Source: Sphingomonas sp.
GTDB lineage: Bacteria; Pseudomonadota; Alphaproteobacteria; Sphingomonadales; Sphingomonadaceae
DNA length: 64,000 nucleotides
Direction of reading: 5' to 3'
Assembly: GCA_017304655.1 (NCBI GenBank)
Contig: JAFKLY010000006.1
Location: 248,001-312,000 of the forward strand
Positions 7,349 to 19,203 of the stretch are shown here, piece after piece (within the stretch, counting starts at the first letter, position 1; each line of letters starts with the position of its first letter). The notes beneath the pieces were generated by a model. That model was not told the DNA's origin and made no database searches. It worked only from the letters and a program-made list of their open reading frames with translations. A program made the translations under genes and the position numbers.

Positions 7349-9073
7349 ATGAACGATTTTGCGCGGATCATTCGCAGGGCGGCGGCCCCGCTCGGCTTGC
7401 TGGCTCTCGCCGCCTGCGCGCATCCCGGCGCGGGGCCGGTCGCCGGGCCGGCGACGCTCCAGATCATCGCCTTCAATGATTTCCACGGCCATATCGGCGC
7501 GGACGATCAGACCGTGCTGCCGCCGGGCGCGGCGAAAGAGGCACCCCGCGTGAAGGCCGGCGGCGCAGTGAGCTTCGCGCAGGCGATTGCGCGGCTGCGC
7601 GCGGAAAATCCGAACAGCGCCGTCGTCTCCGCCGGAGACCTCATCGGTGCCTCGCCGCTCGTCTCCGGCCAGTTCCTCGACGAGCCGACGGTGCGCGTGA
7701 TGAACAGCATCGGCATCGATTTCAATGCCGTGGGCAATCATGAGTTCGACCGGGGGCAGCAGGAGCTCCGCCGCATGCAGACCGGCGGCTGCGCGCAATA
7801 CACGCTCCGCGCACCGTGCCAGGTGATGCCCGATTTTCCGGGCGCCCACTTTCCTTTCCTCGCGGCCAACAGTCTGACGGCCAATGGCACCACGCTCTTT
7901 GCGCCTTATGGGCTCAAGCAGCTGACCGTGCATGGCAAGCCGGTACGCATCGGCTTCGTGGGCCTGACGCTCAAGGGCACGGCGGCGATCATCTCGCCGA
8001 GTGCCGCTGCCGGCATGCGCTTTGCCGACGAAGCAGAGACGGCCAATGCGCTGGTGCCGACGCTGCGCGCGATGGGCGCCGATATCCTGGCCGTGCTGGT
8101 GCATGAGGGCGGCACCATGAAAGGCGAGGGCGATCCGGCCGATTGCGCGAACATGGTCGGGGACTTGAACCCGATCCTCGCAAAGCTCGATCCCGCGTTC
8201 GATCTGGTGATTTCCGGCCATACCCACCAGGCCTATGTCTGCAATTACGGCTCGGTCGATCCGACACGGCCGTTCCTCGTCACCAGTGCCGGCCAATATG
8301 GCACGCTGCTGACGCGAATCACCCTGCGCTACGATCCCGCTGCGCGGAAGCTGGTGGGCAAGAGCGCGCAGAACATCGTCGTCGCGCAAGCGCCGGAGAA
8401 TGACGCGGCGCAGCCCGAGATCGCGACTCTGGTGAGTCGGTATCAGGCGGCTGCGATCAGCGTGAAGGACCGGATCGTCGGCACGCTGGGCGGGGCGCTG
8501 ACCGATGCGGCGGACGACAGCGGCCAGAGCACGCTCGGCAATTTCATCGCAGACGCGCAACTGGCTGCCATGGCCTCGGCCGACAAGGGTGGTGCGCAGC
8601 TCGCGTTCATGAATCCGGGCGGGTTGCGTGCGCCGATCCATCCCCGCAGCGATGGCGCGGTGACCTTTGGCGATCTCTATGCGGCCCAGCCTTTTGCCAA
8701 CACGCTGGTGGTCAAGGCGCTGACCGGCGCGCAGATTCGCGCAGTGCTGGACGAGCGGCTGAACCGGCTGGACATACCGACCATCCTGAGTGTCTCGCAG
8801 GGAGTCACTTATGCCTTCGATCGCAGCCGGCCGGTCGGGCAGCGCGTGTTCGACCTGCGGCTGAACGGTCAGCCGATGGCTGATGACGTGACCTATCGGG
8901 TGGCGATGAACAGCTTCATGGGGCAGGGCGGTGACGGCCTGGCGCTCTTCGCGAGCGCGCCCTTGCTGGCCGAGGGACCAGTGGATGTCGACGCGCTGGA
9001 GGCGTATGTGACGAATGGCGCCGGTCGCCAGCCGCCCGCGCTCGATCGGATCCGCAACCTGTCACCGCGATGA
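7349..9073 (+). CDS. Lipoprotein bifunctional UDP-sugar hydrolase/5'-nucleotidase family protein
   Basis: 574 residues. The N-terminus carries a lipobox (LALAAC, Cys at about 23), so it is probably anchored in the outer membrane or periplasm. The calcineurin-like metallophosphatase domain shows FNDFHGH, SAGDLIGAS, GNHEFD and SGHTHQ. The C-terminal 5'-nucleotidase domain shows GNFIADA, NPGGLRA and FGDLYAAQPF. Such enzymes release nucleosides and phosphate from nucleotides. The start at 7349 has AAGGA 6 bases upstream and gives the lipoprotein signal; the frame is open from 7226 but the earlier part is not signal-like. It is divergent from the aldolase gene. Confidence 0.93.
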   Translation: MNDFARIIRRAAAPLGLLALAACAHPGAGPVAGPATLQIIAFNDFHGHIGADDQTVLPPGAAKEAPRVKAGGAVSFAQAIARLRAENPNSAVVSAGDLIGASPLVSGQFLDEPTVRVMNSIGIDFNAVGNHEFDRGQQELRRMQTGGCAQYTLRAPCQVMPDFPGAHFPFLAANSLTANGTTLFAPYGLKQLTVHGKPVRIGFVGLTLKGTAAIISPSAAAGMRFADEAETANALVPTLRAMGADILAVLVHEGGTMKGEGDPADCANMVGDLNPILAKLDPAFDLVISGHTHQAYVCNYGSVDPTRPFLVTSAGQYGTLLTRITLRYDPAARKLVGKSAQNIVVAQAPENDAAQPEIATLVSRYQAAAISVKDRIVGTLGGALTDAADDSGQSTLGNFIADAQLAAMASADKGGAQLAFMNPGGLRAPIHPRSDGAVTFGDLYAAQPFANTLVVKALTGAQIRAVLDERLNRLDIPTILSVSQGVTYAFDRSRPVGQRVFDLRLNGQPMADDVTYRVAMNSFMGQGGDGLALFASAPLLAEGPVDVDALEAYVTNGAGRQPPALDRIRNLSPR

Positions 9074-9251
9074 GACTGCGCGCCTTTTCCGGCCTTTCCG
9101 GTCTTGATCCGGTAACCTCTCCCTGATATGGGGCCGGCTGTTTCGCCGTGACCTCTCGTCGCGGCGCATCTTGTTTTTGGCATTCCGTTTGCCCCGCCGG
9201 AGCGTTGGCCAGGCATCGGATCAAGCGGTAGAATTGGAGACTGACGGGCTT

Positions 9252-9458
9252 ATGCAAATCATCGTGCGCGATAACAACGTCGATCAGGCGCTGCGGGCGC
9301 TCAAGAAGAAGCTGCAGCGTGAAGGCGTGTATCGCGAGATGAAGCTTCGTCGTCACTATGAGAAGCCCTCCGAGAAGCGTGCGCGTGAGAAGGCTGCGGC
9401 CATCCGTCGTGCCCGCAAGCTGGAGCGCAAGCGCGCCGAGCGCGACGGCGCTCGTTAA
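9252..9458 (+). CDS. rpsU: 30S ribosomal protein S21
   Basis: 68 residues beginning [20 protein letters not shown], the typical alphaproteobacterial S21, with the basic [20 protein letters not shown] tail. S21 sits on the 30S platform near the anti-Shine-Dalgarno region of 16S rRNA. The start at 9252 is set by the conserved N-terminus; a GGAG lies about 11 bases upstream. It is followed by a hairpin and then the FKBP gene 69 bases downstream. Confidence 0.96.
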   Translation: MQIIVRDNNVDQALRALKKKLQREGVYREMKLRRHYEKPSEKRAREKAAAIRRARKLERKRAERDGAR

Positions 9459-9467
9459 GTTGCCCTG

Positions 9468-9485
9468 CCGGCCCGCAAGGGCCGG
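9468..9485 (+). terminator. Hairpin after rpsU
   Basis: A perfect 7-bp GC stem (CCGGCCC with GGGCCGG) with a GCAA tetraloop 9 bases after the rpsU stop. No T run follows directly, so it may be an mRNA-stabilising or attenuating hairpin instead of a full terminator. Confidence 0.45.
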
Positions 9486-9527
9486 AAGGACCGGACCTTT
9501 CCTGCTTCTATATAAGGACGAGCGGCC

Positions 9528-10094
9528 ATGTCGGTGACGGCGGTTCCATTGCGGCCCATTCAGCGCGGGTCGGTCCGCCGCTTGTGGCTCGCCATGATCC
9601 TCGTGCTGGCGGTGGCCATCGTCCTCGCCTGGGCAGGCAGCCGTCAGTTCGGCGAAACCGCGAGTGGCCTGCGCTACCAGATCATCAACGAGGGCACGGG
9701 CGCCAGCCCGACTCGCGAAGATTTTGCGCTGGTCGCCTACAAGGGAATGCTCCCCAACGGCACGGTATTCGACGAGAATGCCGGCGCGCCCATGGAACTG
9801 GCGTCCACCGTTCCGGGATTTTCCGAGGCGGTGACCCTGCTCAAGAAGGGCGGCGCGCTGCGCGTGTGGATCCCGTCCGCGCTGGGTTATGGCCCGAACC
9901 CACCGCCGGGCGGCACCATTCCGCCGGACAGCCCGCTGCAATTCGAAATCAAACTGCTCGAATTCAAGACGCGCGCCGAGGTGATGGAAACGCAGCGGAT
10001 GATGCAGATGCAGCAGATGCTCCAGCAGCAGCAGCAACAGCACGGCGGTGGCGGTATGCCGCCGATGCCGCCGGGCGGTCCGGGCGGGCAATAA
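9528..10094 (+). CDS. Membrane-anchored FKBP-type peptidyl-prolyl isomerase
   Basis: 188 residues: a single transmembrane anchor at about 20-40, then an FKBP domain (about 45-147) with VAYKGMLPNGTVFDEN and an SALGYGPNPPPGGTIPP loop, then a Met/Gln-rich tail with a Gln tract and a Gly/Pro end. It should catalyse proline isomerisation in the periplasm. The start at 9528 follows AAGGACG. The short poly-Gln and Met tail is unusual for the family and looks disordered. It sits between rpsU and a strong terminator. Confidence 0.9.
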   Translation: MSVTAVPLRPIQRGSVRRLWLAMILVLAVAIVLAWAGSRQFGETASGLRYQIINEGTGASPTREDFALVAYKGMLPNGTVFDENAGAPMELASTVPGFSEAVTLLKKGGALRVWIPSALGYGPNPPPGGTIPPDSPLQFEIKLLEFKTRAEVMETQRMMQMQQMLQQQQQQHGGGGMPPMPPGGPGGQ

Positions 10095-10123
10095 GCCGCG
10101 CCGAGAGACCGGGATCGAAGGAA

Positions 10124-10146
10124 GGGCGCGGATAGCGCCCTTTTTT
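10124..10146 (+). terminator. Rho-independent terminator
   Basis: A 6-bp stem GGGCGC/GCGCCC with a 5-base loop is immediately followed by six T residues, 30 bases after the FKBP stop codon. Confidence 0.92.
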
Positions 10147-10619
10147 CTTGCCCGGCGGAGATCGGGCGGCCCCGCTTGGGGCAGCGGATTGTCGGGGAAC
10201 GGCGCGCTGGCAATCGGTATCTGTGCCCCGGTGCTTTGCAGCGCAGTGGCTGTCCAACAGCGCGCGCGGTGCCGGAAGTTCACGAAGTTCACGACACGGG
10301 GGCGTGAACTTCCGTTTCCCTCACTGTTCGCGGCGGCCGGATAAGGCGGGCGCCAGAGCCTGCCCCGCGTAGCCTGCCTTGTGCTGCCGGGACCGGGACG
10401 AGTCGCAATGAGAAAGAGCCGCGTTTCGCCCGAGTCTGTCGCCTGGCGACGGGGAGGGCGGTGTTCGTGCTGCCACGGCGGGCGCGATGTAGGACAGCGG
10501 GAAATGCAAGGCTGGCCCGGAGTGGCGATGCGCAGAGAGGCGAGCAATTGTCGCGTCCTGACGGCGCTCGCCACTCCACTTCCGTTGAAAACCGCTGTCT
10601 GTCGCGGGGGGCGCCAGCG
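10147..10619. other. Intergenic stretch without a supported gene
   Basis: 473 bases between the FKBP terminator and the end of the permease gene. No open frame here has a credible start or product. The only structure found is the inverted and direct repeat at 10273-10314. Confidence 0.6.
10273..10314. repeat. Inverted repeat with nested direct repeat
   Basis: 12-bp perfect arms CGGAAGTTCACG (10273-10284) and CGTGAACTTCCG (10303-10314) are separated by 18 bases. The unit AAGTTCACG occurs twice in tandem (10276-10284 and 10285-10293). It could be an intergenic repeat family member, a structured RNA element or an operator. Confidence 0.7.
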
Positions 10620-11765
10620 TCAGGTGGCTTGGTCCTTGCTTGCCGCCATGCGCCGCTTGGCGCGCTCTTCCGCCACCACCTTCGCCATGGCGAGCATCGG
10701 ATCGGCGAGGGCGAGGCCGAGCACGCCGAACAAGCCGCCGAACATGATCTGGGCGCCGAGAACCAGCGCCGGGGGCATATCGACCGCGCGGCGGGCGACG
10801 GTGGGGGTGATGAAATAGCTCTCCACGGTCTGCACGGCGAAATAGACGCCAATGGCGAGCAGGCCATGCTCCACATCGACCGAGAAGCCGACCAGCGTGA
10901 TGAGCACGCCGGAAATGATCGCGCCGATATTGGGCAGGAAGGCGAGCATGAAAGTGAGGATGCCGAGCAGCATGGCCATGGGCACGCCGGTCAGCGTCAG
11001 CAGGATGCCGGTGAGCAGGCCCGTGGCCATCATGCCGACGAGACGCCCCGCCATCAGCCGGCGCAGCGTCCAGCCCACCTTGTCGATGAGCTCATGCGTG
11101 CTGTCGCGATGCTCGATCGGCACGAACCAGGCGAGGCCGCGCGAGTAAAGCTGCGGCTCGGTGGCGAGGAAGATCGCGAGGACGACCATCATGACCAGGC
11201 TGGAAATGAGGCCGGCGGCGGTGCTGAGCGCGGCGGTGACGCGCCCGAGCGAGTTCATCAGCTGCTCGCCCGCCTGCCTCAGCTCGGCAAAGCCGATGGT
11301 GATGCCATGCTGGCCGAGCCAGGCGGAAAGGCGCCCGAGTTGCGTCTCGACCAGGGAAGGGAGTTGCGCGGCCTGAGCAGAAACTTCCGTCCCGGTCAGC
11401 CACACCGTCCAGATCACGAAGCTGGCGATGGCGACCAGCAGGATAGCGAGGCGCCAGCCCCGGCCGATGGGCAACACGCGGCCGAGTAGCCGGGTGCCGC
11501 CATCCAGCATGATCGCAATGACGATGGAACCGAAGATATACAGAATCGGCTGGATGAGGATGACGACGATGGCGGCAGTGCCGACCACGCCGGTCCAGAT
11601 GAGCGCGCGGCGCATTTCCGCCCAGAATTCCGGCGTGTGCGCGTCCGCCGGGCCGGGGCGCAGAGTGACGGCGTCATCCGCGCCGGCGCTCGCGGTTGAC
11701 GACTCGGGGGCGGGGGCTGCGGCTTTGCGCCGCGATCCCCGCGCCGTGGTCGCCCGGCCGGTCAT
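10620..11765 (-). CDS. AI-2E family transporter (PerM-like permease)
   Basis: 381 residues with an Ala/Ser-rich cytoplasmic N-terminus (about 1-45) and then a membrane protein with about eight hydrophobic segments, in the AI-2 exporter family order. The long extracytoplasmic loop lies between the third and fourth segments, and a conserved LPNIGAIISG element is near the C-terminal third. Members export AI-2, antiport ions or have unknown cargo. The start at 11765 overlaps the lepB stop (ATGA), indicating translational coupling. It is the last gene of the pyrE-pdxJ-acpS-lepB chain. Confidence 0.88.
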   Translation of the reverse strand: MTGRATTARGSRRKAAAPAPESSTASAGADDAVTLRPGPADAHTPEFWAEMRRALIWTGVVGTAAIVVILIQPILYIFGSIVIAIMLDGGTRLLGRVLPIGRGWRLAILLVAIASFVIWTVWLTGTEVSAQAAQLPSLVETQLGRLSAWLGQHGITIGFAELRQAGEQLMNSLGRVTAALSTAAGLISSLVMMVVLAIFLATEPQLYSRGLAWFVPIEHRDSTHELIDKVGWTLRRLMAGRLVGMMATGLLTGILLTLTGVPMAMLLGILTFMLAFLPNIGAIISGVLITLVGFSVDVEHGLLAIGVYFAVQTVESYFITPTVARRAVDMPPALVLGAQIMFGGLFGVLGLALADPMLAMAKVVAEERAKRRMAASKDQAT

Positions 11766-12724
11766 TGGCCCGCAGGCGCTTGCGCGGGGTGGAGCGAGGA
11801 GCCGGCCCGGCCGCTGCGGAAGCCGCTCAGCCAGGTGGCGGGATTGAGCGTGGTCGACCCGTTGAGCGAGAAGGTGATGAACTCTGCGCGGCCGCCGATC
11901 GTTTCCCACGGAATCGGGCCGCCCAGGCCCATCTGCTCCAGGCTCACGCGGCTGTCCGCGCTGTTGTCGCGATTGTCGCCCATCAGGAAGACATGCCCCT
12001 CCGGGATGCGCACCGGGCCGTACCAGTCGACCTCACGCGCGCCCATGTCGATGATGGTGTAGGTCCGCCCATTGGGCAGCGTCTCGCGCTTGACCGGCAG
12101 CACGCAGACTTCCGACCCGTCCGGATCGATCTGCAGCGCGCCGGGGAACTGGCGCGGATCGCAGGGCGAATTACGGTCCACCGGCAAGTGCATCGGCGGC
12201 AGCCATTCCTGCTTCACCGGCTTGCCGTTGAGGATGACGACGCCATCGCGCACTTCGAGCAGATCGCCCGGCAGGCCGATGACGCGCTTGATATAATCCT
12301 CGTTACTGTGCCGGGGCGTGGCGATGACGATGTCGCCGCGCTCGGGCATCTTGCCCCAGATGCGCCCTTTCATGAAGGGCAGGGTGATGCCCCAGGCCTC
12401 CTGCGGCTGGCGCAGCACCATGGTGCGAAAGATCGCGGCCGGATTGGGGATGGTCGGGGAGACGTAGGACCAGCCATAGGCATATTTGGTGACCACCAGC
12501 CGGTCACCGACCAGCAGGCCCGGCATCATCGACTCGGACGGGATGTAGAAGGGCTTGGCAATGAAGCTGTGGAAGCCGAGCACGGCGAGCAGCAGCAAGG
12601 CGATGCTCTTGAACTCGGCCCACCAGTCGGTGCCCTTGTCCTTCTTGATATCCGTCTTGGGAGCCGGCTTGTCGTCTGGTTTGCCAGCCGACGGTTGCGG
12701 CTCGGCGGTTGCATCATCCGTCAC
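11762..12724 (-). CDS. lepB: Signal peptidase I
   Basis: 320 residues with one transmembrane segment at about 38-55 and then the periplasmic S26 catalytic domain. The nucleophile Ser is at about 65 in PSESMMP, the general base Lys at about 146 in [12 protein letters not shown], and the conserved [11 protein letters not shown] box lies towards the C-terminus. It cleaves signal peptides of exported proteins at the inner membrane. The GTG start at 12724 overlaps the acpS stop by four bases (GTGA). A Lys/Pro-rich cytoplasmic leader precedes the membrane segment. Confidence 0.96.
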   Translation of the reverse strand: MTDDATAEPQPSAGKPDDKPAPKTDIKKDKGTDWWAEFKSIALLLLAVLGFHSFIAKPFYIPSESMMPGLLVGDRLVVTKYAYGWSYVSPTIPNPAAIFRTMVLRQPQEAWGITLPFMKGRIWGKMPERGDIVIATPRHSNEDYIKRVIGLPGDLLEVRDGVVILNGKPVKQEWLPPMHLPVDRNSPCDPRQFPGALQIDPDGSEVCVLPVKRETLPNGRTYTIIDMGAREVDWYGPVRIPEGHVFLMGDNRDNSADSRVSLEQMGLGGPIPWETIGGRAEFITFSLNGSTTLNPATWLSGFRSGRAGSSLHPAQAPAGQ

Positions 12725-13122
12725 GGAAAACGTGCCTCCAGAATGACGAACGCCTGCGCCCAGGGATGATCGTCGGTCAATGTCAGGTGAACAAATAGGC
12801 TGGCCCCCGGCGGGGTCAAGGCATCGAGGCGCGCCTTTGCGCCGCCGGTGAGTGCCAGAGTGGGAGCGCCCGAGGGCAGGTTGACCACGCCGATGTCCTT
12901 CATGAACACCCCGGCCTTGAATCCGGTGCCGACCGCCTTGCTGAACGCTTCCTTGGCGGCGAAGCGCTTGGCGAGCGTGCCGGCCTTGGTGAAGGGGCGC
13001 CTGTTCGCCTTGGCCCGCTCAAGGTCCGTGAACACCCGCGCCTCGAATCGCTCGCCGAAGCGATCCAGCGAGGCCTGGATTCGCTCGATATTGCAGAGAT
13101 CGGAGCCGAGCCCGATGATCAC
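12721..13122 (-). CDS. acpS: Holo-[acyl-carrier-protein] synthase
   Basis: 133 residues. The N-terminal [14 protein letters not shown] carries the metal-binding Asp, and the [15 protein letters not shown] motif is the conserved phosphopantetheinyl transferase signature. It transfers 4'-phosphopantetheine from CoA to the ACP serine for fatty acid synthesis. The GTG start overlaps the pdxJ stop by four bases, and its own stop overlaps lepB. Length is usual for the family. Confidence 0.96.
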   Translation of the reverse strand: MIIGLGSDLCNIERIQASLDRFGERFEARVFTDLERAKANRRPFTKAGTLAKRFAAKEAFSKAVGTGFKAGVFMKDIGVVNLPSGAPTLALTGGAKARLDALTPPGASLFVHLTLTDDHPWAQAFVILEARFP

Positions 13123-13862
13123 GCCACGCCTCGCGCCGCGTCCATGCAGCGGCGCATCTCGGCGATGCTATCCGACAGGCCGAGGAAAATCGCCTCGCCG
13201 ATCAGGAAATGGCCGATGTTGAGCTCGGCAATCTGCGGGATCGCGGCGATGGGCGCGACATTGTCGTAAGTGAGGCCATGGCCGGCATGAGGTTCCAGCC
13301 CGTTGCGCGCGGCGAGCGCGGCCATGTCGGCGATGCGCTTGAGTTCGGCCGCGCGCTCCGCGCCATCGACTTCGCAATAATGGCCGGTGTGCAGTTCCAC
13401 GACCGGCGCCTTGAGGCGGATCGCCGCCTCGATCTGACGCGGACTTGCCTCGATGAACAGGGAGACCCGGCAGCCGGCGTCATTGAGTCGGCCGATCATC
13501 GGCGCGAGGTGGTCAAACAGCCCCGCCGCGTCCAGCCCGCCCTCGGTCGTGCGCTCCTCGCGCCGCTCGGGCACCAGGCACACGGCATGGGGGCGGTGGC
13601 GCAGCGCGATGGCCAGCATTTCCTCCGTTGCCGCCATCTCCAGGTTGAGCGGAATGGTCAGCCCGTCGGCAAGCCGGGCAATGTCGTCATCGGTGATGTG
13701 CCGCCGGTCCTCGCGCAGATGCGCAGTGATGCCGTCGGCCCCCGCCTCCTGCGCGATGAGGGCCGCGCGGACGGGGTCGGGATAGGATGTGCCCCGCGCA
13801 TTGCGGATGGTCGCCACATGGTCAATGTTGACGCCCAGCCGAAGGTGCGGGCCAGTGCTCAC
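13119..13862 (-). CDS. pdxJ: Pyridoxine 5'-phosphate synthase
   Basis: 247 residues beginning with the characteristic [17 protein letters not shown] segment, followed by [14 protein letters not shown] and a C-terminal [13 protein letters not shown]. It is a TIM-barrel enzyme condensing aminoacetone phosphate and deoxyxylulose phosphate to pyridoxine 5'-phosphate. The GTG start overlaps the pyrE stop (GTGA), and the stop overlaps acpS. The pdxJ-acpS-lepB order is common in proteobacteria. Confidence 0.97.
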   Translation of the reverse strand: MSTGPHLRLGVNIDHVATIRNARGTSYPDPVRAALIAQEAGADGITAHLREDRRHITDDDIARLADGLTIPLNLEMAATEEMLAIALRHRPHAVCLVPERREERTTEGGLDAAGLFDHLAPMIGRLNDAGCRVSLFIEASPRQIEAAIRLKAPVVELHTGHYCEVDGAERAAELKRIADMAALAARNGLEPHAGHGLTYDNVAPIAAIPQIAELNIGHFLIGEAIFLGLSDSIAEMRRCMDAARGVA

Positions 13863-14437
13863 GCCCGGCTGCCCGGCTTGGTGGGCGGAATTTCCGCCAG
13901 TTCCGGCGGTAGATCGTCAGGATCATAGACCGGGAAGTTGAGGCTCACGAGCGGGAAGAACGGCACGCCCAGATTGGCGTCGCCGCCCGACCGGTCGACA
14001 AGAGCCGCCTCGGCGATCACTTCCCCGCCTGCCTCGCGCACCGCTTCCATCGCCTGTCGCGAGGACAGGCCGGTGGTGACGACATCCTCGACCATCAGCA
14101 CTTTCTGGCCCGGCGTGAGGGCAAAGCCGCGCCGGAAGATGAAGGTGCCCTGCGGCCGCTCCAGGAAGAGGGCGTCGCGCTCCAGGGCGCGGCCCATCTC
14201 ATGGCCGATGATGATGCCGCCCATCGCCGGCGAGACGACCACGTCCACGGCAGCGCGGATCTCGCGCGGCAGCTTCTGCGCGAGCGCAATAGCCAGCCGC
14301 GCAGCCCGCTGCGGGTTCATCAAAACGCGGGCGCACTGCAGATAATTGGCGCTGCGCTTGCCCGAGGAAAGCAGGAAATGCCCCTGAAGGAGCGCTTCGG
14401 CGGCCCGAAATTCGGCCAGCACGTCTGATTCGGTCAT
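13859..14437 (-). CDS. pyrE: Orotate phosphoribosyltransferase
   Basis: 192 residues. The PRPP-binding motif [14 protein letters not shown] lies at about 110-123, with [12 protein letters not shown] near the N-terminus. It forms OMP from orotate and PRPP in pyrimidine synthesis. The start MTESDV at 14437 is supported by GGAGG/GGGGACC upstream and the usual family N-terminus; the open frame to 14497 is not needed. It is the first gene of a five-gene chain with four-base overlaps. Confidence 0.95.
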   Translation of the reverse strand: MTESDVLAEFRAAEALLQGHFLLSSGKRSANYLQCARVLMNPQRAARLAIALAQKLPREIRAAVDVVVSPAMGGIIIGHEMGRALERDALFLERPQGTFIFRRGFALTPGQKVLMVEDVVTTGLSSRQAMEAVREAGGEVIAEAALVDRSGGDANLGVPFFPLVSLNFPVYDPDDLPPELAEIPPTKPGSRA

Positions 14438-14525
14438 CGGTCCCCTGACCCTCCTGTGTCGAGCGGGGCAGATAGCGACGGAACGGATGACAATCAACGG
14501 GCCGAAACAAGGCGATATTGAGTGC

Positions 14526-14554
14526 TTGAGGCGAGGGGTGTGCCTGCGTATATG
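14526..14554 (+). promoter_or_regulatory. Candidate promoter for the cox cluster
   Basis: TTGAGG (14526-14531) and TATATG (14549-14554) are separated by 17 bases and lie about 90 bases upstream of coxB, in the divergent gap to pyrE. Assigned by consensus resemblance only. Confidence 0.4.
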
Positions 14555-14641
14555 GCCCGGTGACGAAAGAGGGGGGCCGCTATCCGCGCGCGTTATCGCG
14601 CATGGGTGCTAGCGGCCTGAAATTGAAAGCAGGTCGACCGC

Positions 14642-17364
<2,723 letters not shown>

Positions 17365-17430
17365 TCGACGCCGGCCCGGCAGCCCGGCGACGGGCAGCCC
17401 CGGTCACCATGACCGGCCCGGACAAAATAT

Positions 17431-17460
17431 CATTCGAGGGCGTGACCGCGCCCTCGAATG
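17431..17460. repeat. Perfect inverted repeat between ctaD and ctaB
   Basis: 12-bp arms CATTCGAGGGCG (17431-17442) and CGCCCTCGAATG (17449-17460) with a 6-base loop. A smaller palindrome CGGTCA-CCA-TGACCG lies just upstream at 17401-17415. There is no T run, so a processing or stability element, or an operator, is as likely as a terminator. Confidence 0.75.
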
Positions 17461-17516
17461 TCTGTTGAACGAATGAACGAACAACGGCGATTGAACAGAG
17501 CCAGAGGTCTGCGGTT

Positions 17517-18452
17517 TTGGCGAGCAAGGCATCTCATTTGACGGACGAGCGCATGGCATCCGCCGTGCCGATGCCGGCCGACTGGCGTGATCTTGTCGCG
17601 CTCACCAAGCCGCGCGTCATGACGCTGGTGGTGTTCACCGGCCTGTGCGGCCTGCTCGTGGCGCCGGGGCATCTCTCGCCGATTCTCGCCTTCACCGCGA
17701 TCCTGTGTATCGCCCTCGGGGCAGGCGCTGCCGCTGCGCTCAACCAGTGGTACGAGGTCGATCGCGACGCCAAGATGAAGCGCACTGCGCGGCGGCCGCT
17801 GCCCGATGGCCGGATGAGCCGGGAGACCGCGCTGCACTTCGGCGTGGGGCTCTCCTTCTTCTCCGTGCTGCTGATGGGCTTTGCGACCAACTGGTTCGCT
17901 GCGGCCATCCTGGCGGTCTCGATCCTCTTCTATGTGTTCGTCTACACCATCTGGCTCAAGCCGCGCACTGCGCAGAACATCGTCATCGGCGGCGCGGCAG
18001 GCGCCTTCCCGCCGCTGATCGGCTGGGCGGCGGTGACGGGCGATATCGCCGCGCTGCCCGTTGCGCTGTTCGCGCTGATCTTTTTCTGGACGCCGCCGCA
18101 TTTCTGGGCGCTCGCGCTGTTCGTGCGCATGGACTATGCCAATGCCGGCATTCCGATGCTGCCGGTGGTGGCGGGTGAGGCGGCGACGCGCCGGCAGATC
18201 CTGGGCTATACCAGCATCATGGGCGTGGCCGCGCTGGCGCCGGTGCTGCTGCGGCTCACCGGGCCGATCTATGGCCTGACGGCGCTGATCGCGACCGGCC
18301 TGTTCGCGGTGATGGCTGTGCAGGTGGCGCTGAACAGGGAAACCGATCCCGAGCGGATGAAGCCGGAGCGGCGCCTGTTCAAATATTCGGTCCTCTATCT
18401 TTTCCTGCTCTTCGGCGCCGTTGTCGTCGACCATTGGGTATTTGCCGCATGA
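17517..18452 (+). CDS. ctaB: Protoheme IX farnesyltransferase (heme o synthase)
   Basis: 311 residues and about nine membrane segments of the UbiA family. Prenyl-diphosphate binding is seen in the Asp-rich [15 protein letters not shown] motif and in the [17 protein letters not shown] stretch. It makes heme O for oxidase assembly. The frame opens with TTG at 17517 (AGAGG about 10 bases upstream); an in-frame ATG at 17553 is an alternative that removes 12 residues before the conserved region. The stop overlaps the next small gene (ATGA). Confidence 0.94.
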   Translation: MASKASHLTDERMASAVPMPADWRDLVALTKPRVMTLVVFTGLCGLLVAPGHLSPILAFTAILCIALGAGAAAALNQWYEVDRDAKMKRTARRPLPDGRMSRETALHFGVGLSFFSVLLMGFATNWFAAAILAVSILFYVFVYTIWLKPRTAQNIVIGGAAGAFPPLIGWAAVTGDIAALPVALFALIFFWTPPHFWALALFVRMDYANAGIPMLPVVAGEAATRRQILGYTSIMGVAALAPVLLRLTGPIYGLTALIATGLFAVMAVQVALNRETDPERMKPERRLFKYSVLYLFLLFGAVVVDHWVFAA

Positions 18453-18574
18453 CCCCCGAGGAACAGAAGCTGATCCAGGCCCGCCAGCGGGCACGATCGC
18501 TGGTGACGGGGTTGATCCTCGGTGCGCTGGTGATCCTGTTCTTCGGCATCACCATCGCCAAGATGTCGCATTGA
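18449..18574 (+). CDS. CoxF-like small membrane protein (cytochrome oxidase assembly)
   Basis: A 41-residue gene starting at ATG 18449 and overlapping the ctaB stop by four bases. The sequence has a charged, Gln/Arg-rich N-terminus ([15 protein letters not shown]) and one transmembrane helix (about 18-38) ending KMSH. A small protein of this kind (CoxF-like) is often found between ctaB and ctaG in alphaproteobacterial oxidase clusters. Position, overlap and topology support it as real. Its exact role in oxidase assembly is not established. Confidence 0.8.
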   Translation: MTPEEQKLIQARQRARSLVTGLILGALVILFFGITIAKMSH

Positions 18575-18581
18575 GGCTGTC

Positions 18582-19160
18582 ATGACGAGTGTTGCCACCC
18601 CTCGCTCCGGAAACAAGCGCATCGCCGCCATCGCGGCGCTGGTTGCGCTGGCGATGCTGGGGCTCGGTTTCGCGTCCGTGCCGCTCTATCGGCTGTTCTG
18701 CCAGGTGACAGGCTTTGGCGGTACCACGCAGCGGGTGAGCGAGGCGCAGGCTGCGGGCGTGACGGGGGGGCAGCTCTCCGGTGTGCGCCAGCTTTCGATC
18801 CGCTTCGATTCCAATGTGAGCAATGGCCTCGCCTGGGATTTCTACCCGGAGAAGAAGCGGGTGAGCGTGGGCGTCGGCGGCAAGTCGATGGCGATCTTCA
18901 TTGCCAAGAACCGCTCCGACAAGCCGGTGACCGGCCGTGCGGTGTTCAATGTGACGCCGGAGCAGGCGGGGCCATATTTTACCAAGATCGAGTGCTTCTG
19001 CTTCACCGAGCAGACGCTCCAGCCCGGGCAGGAAGTGCGCATGCCCGTGCTCTTCTATGTCGACAAGAAATTCCTCGACGATCCCGATGACAAGGACGTT
19101 CAGGAAATCACCTTGAGCTACACCTTCTATCCGGTTGAGAAGCCGGGCAACGACAGCTAA
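18582..19160 (+). CDS. ctaG: Cytochrome c oxidase assembly protein CtaG/Cox11
   Basis: 192 residues: one N-terminal transmembrane segment (about 15-33) followed by [14 protein letters not shown], then an immunoglobulin-like copper-binding domain with the [10 protein letters not shown] motif, whose two Cys bind Cu(I). It delivers copper to the CuB site of subunit I. It lies 7 bases after the small CoxF-like gene. Length and order match the alphaproteobacterial family. Confidence 0.96.
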   Translation: MTSVATPRSGNKRIAAIAALVALAMLGLGFASVPLYRLFCQVTGFGGTTQRVSEAQAAGVTGGQLSGVRQLSIRFDSNVSNGLAWDFYPEKKRVSVGVGGKSMAIFIAKNRSDKPVTGRAVFNVTPEQAGPYFTKIECFCFTEQTLQPGQEVRMPVLFYVDKKFLDDPDDKDVQEITLSYTFYPVEKPGNDS

Positions 19161-19203
19161 ACAGGCGCGCAAATCGATAAGCGCTCAATACTGGGGAACG
19201 AAC

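Noticed and set aside
7094..8641. Minus-strand open frame of 515 codons
   Set aside because: It lies opposite the 5'-nucleotidase and aldolase genes, has no conserved motif or signal, and is rich in Arg, Ala, Gly and His as expected for a reverse-strand shadow in GC-rich DNA.
8916..10574. Minus-strand open frame of 552 codons
   Set aside because: It runs across rpsU, the FKBP gene and a clear plus-strand terminator; no protein-like features.
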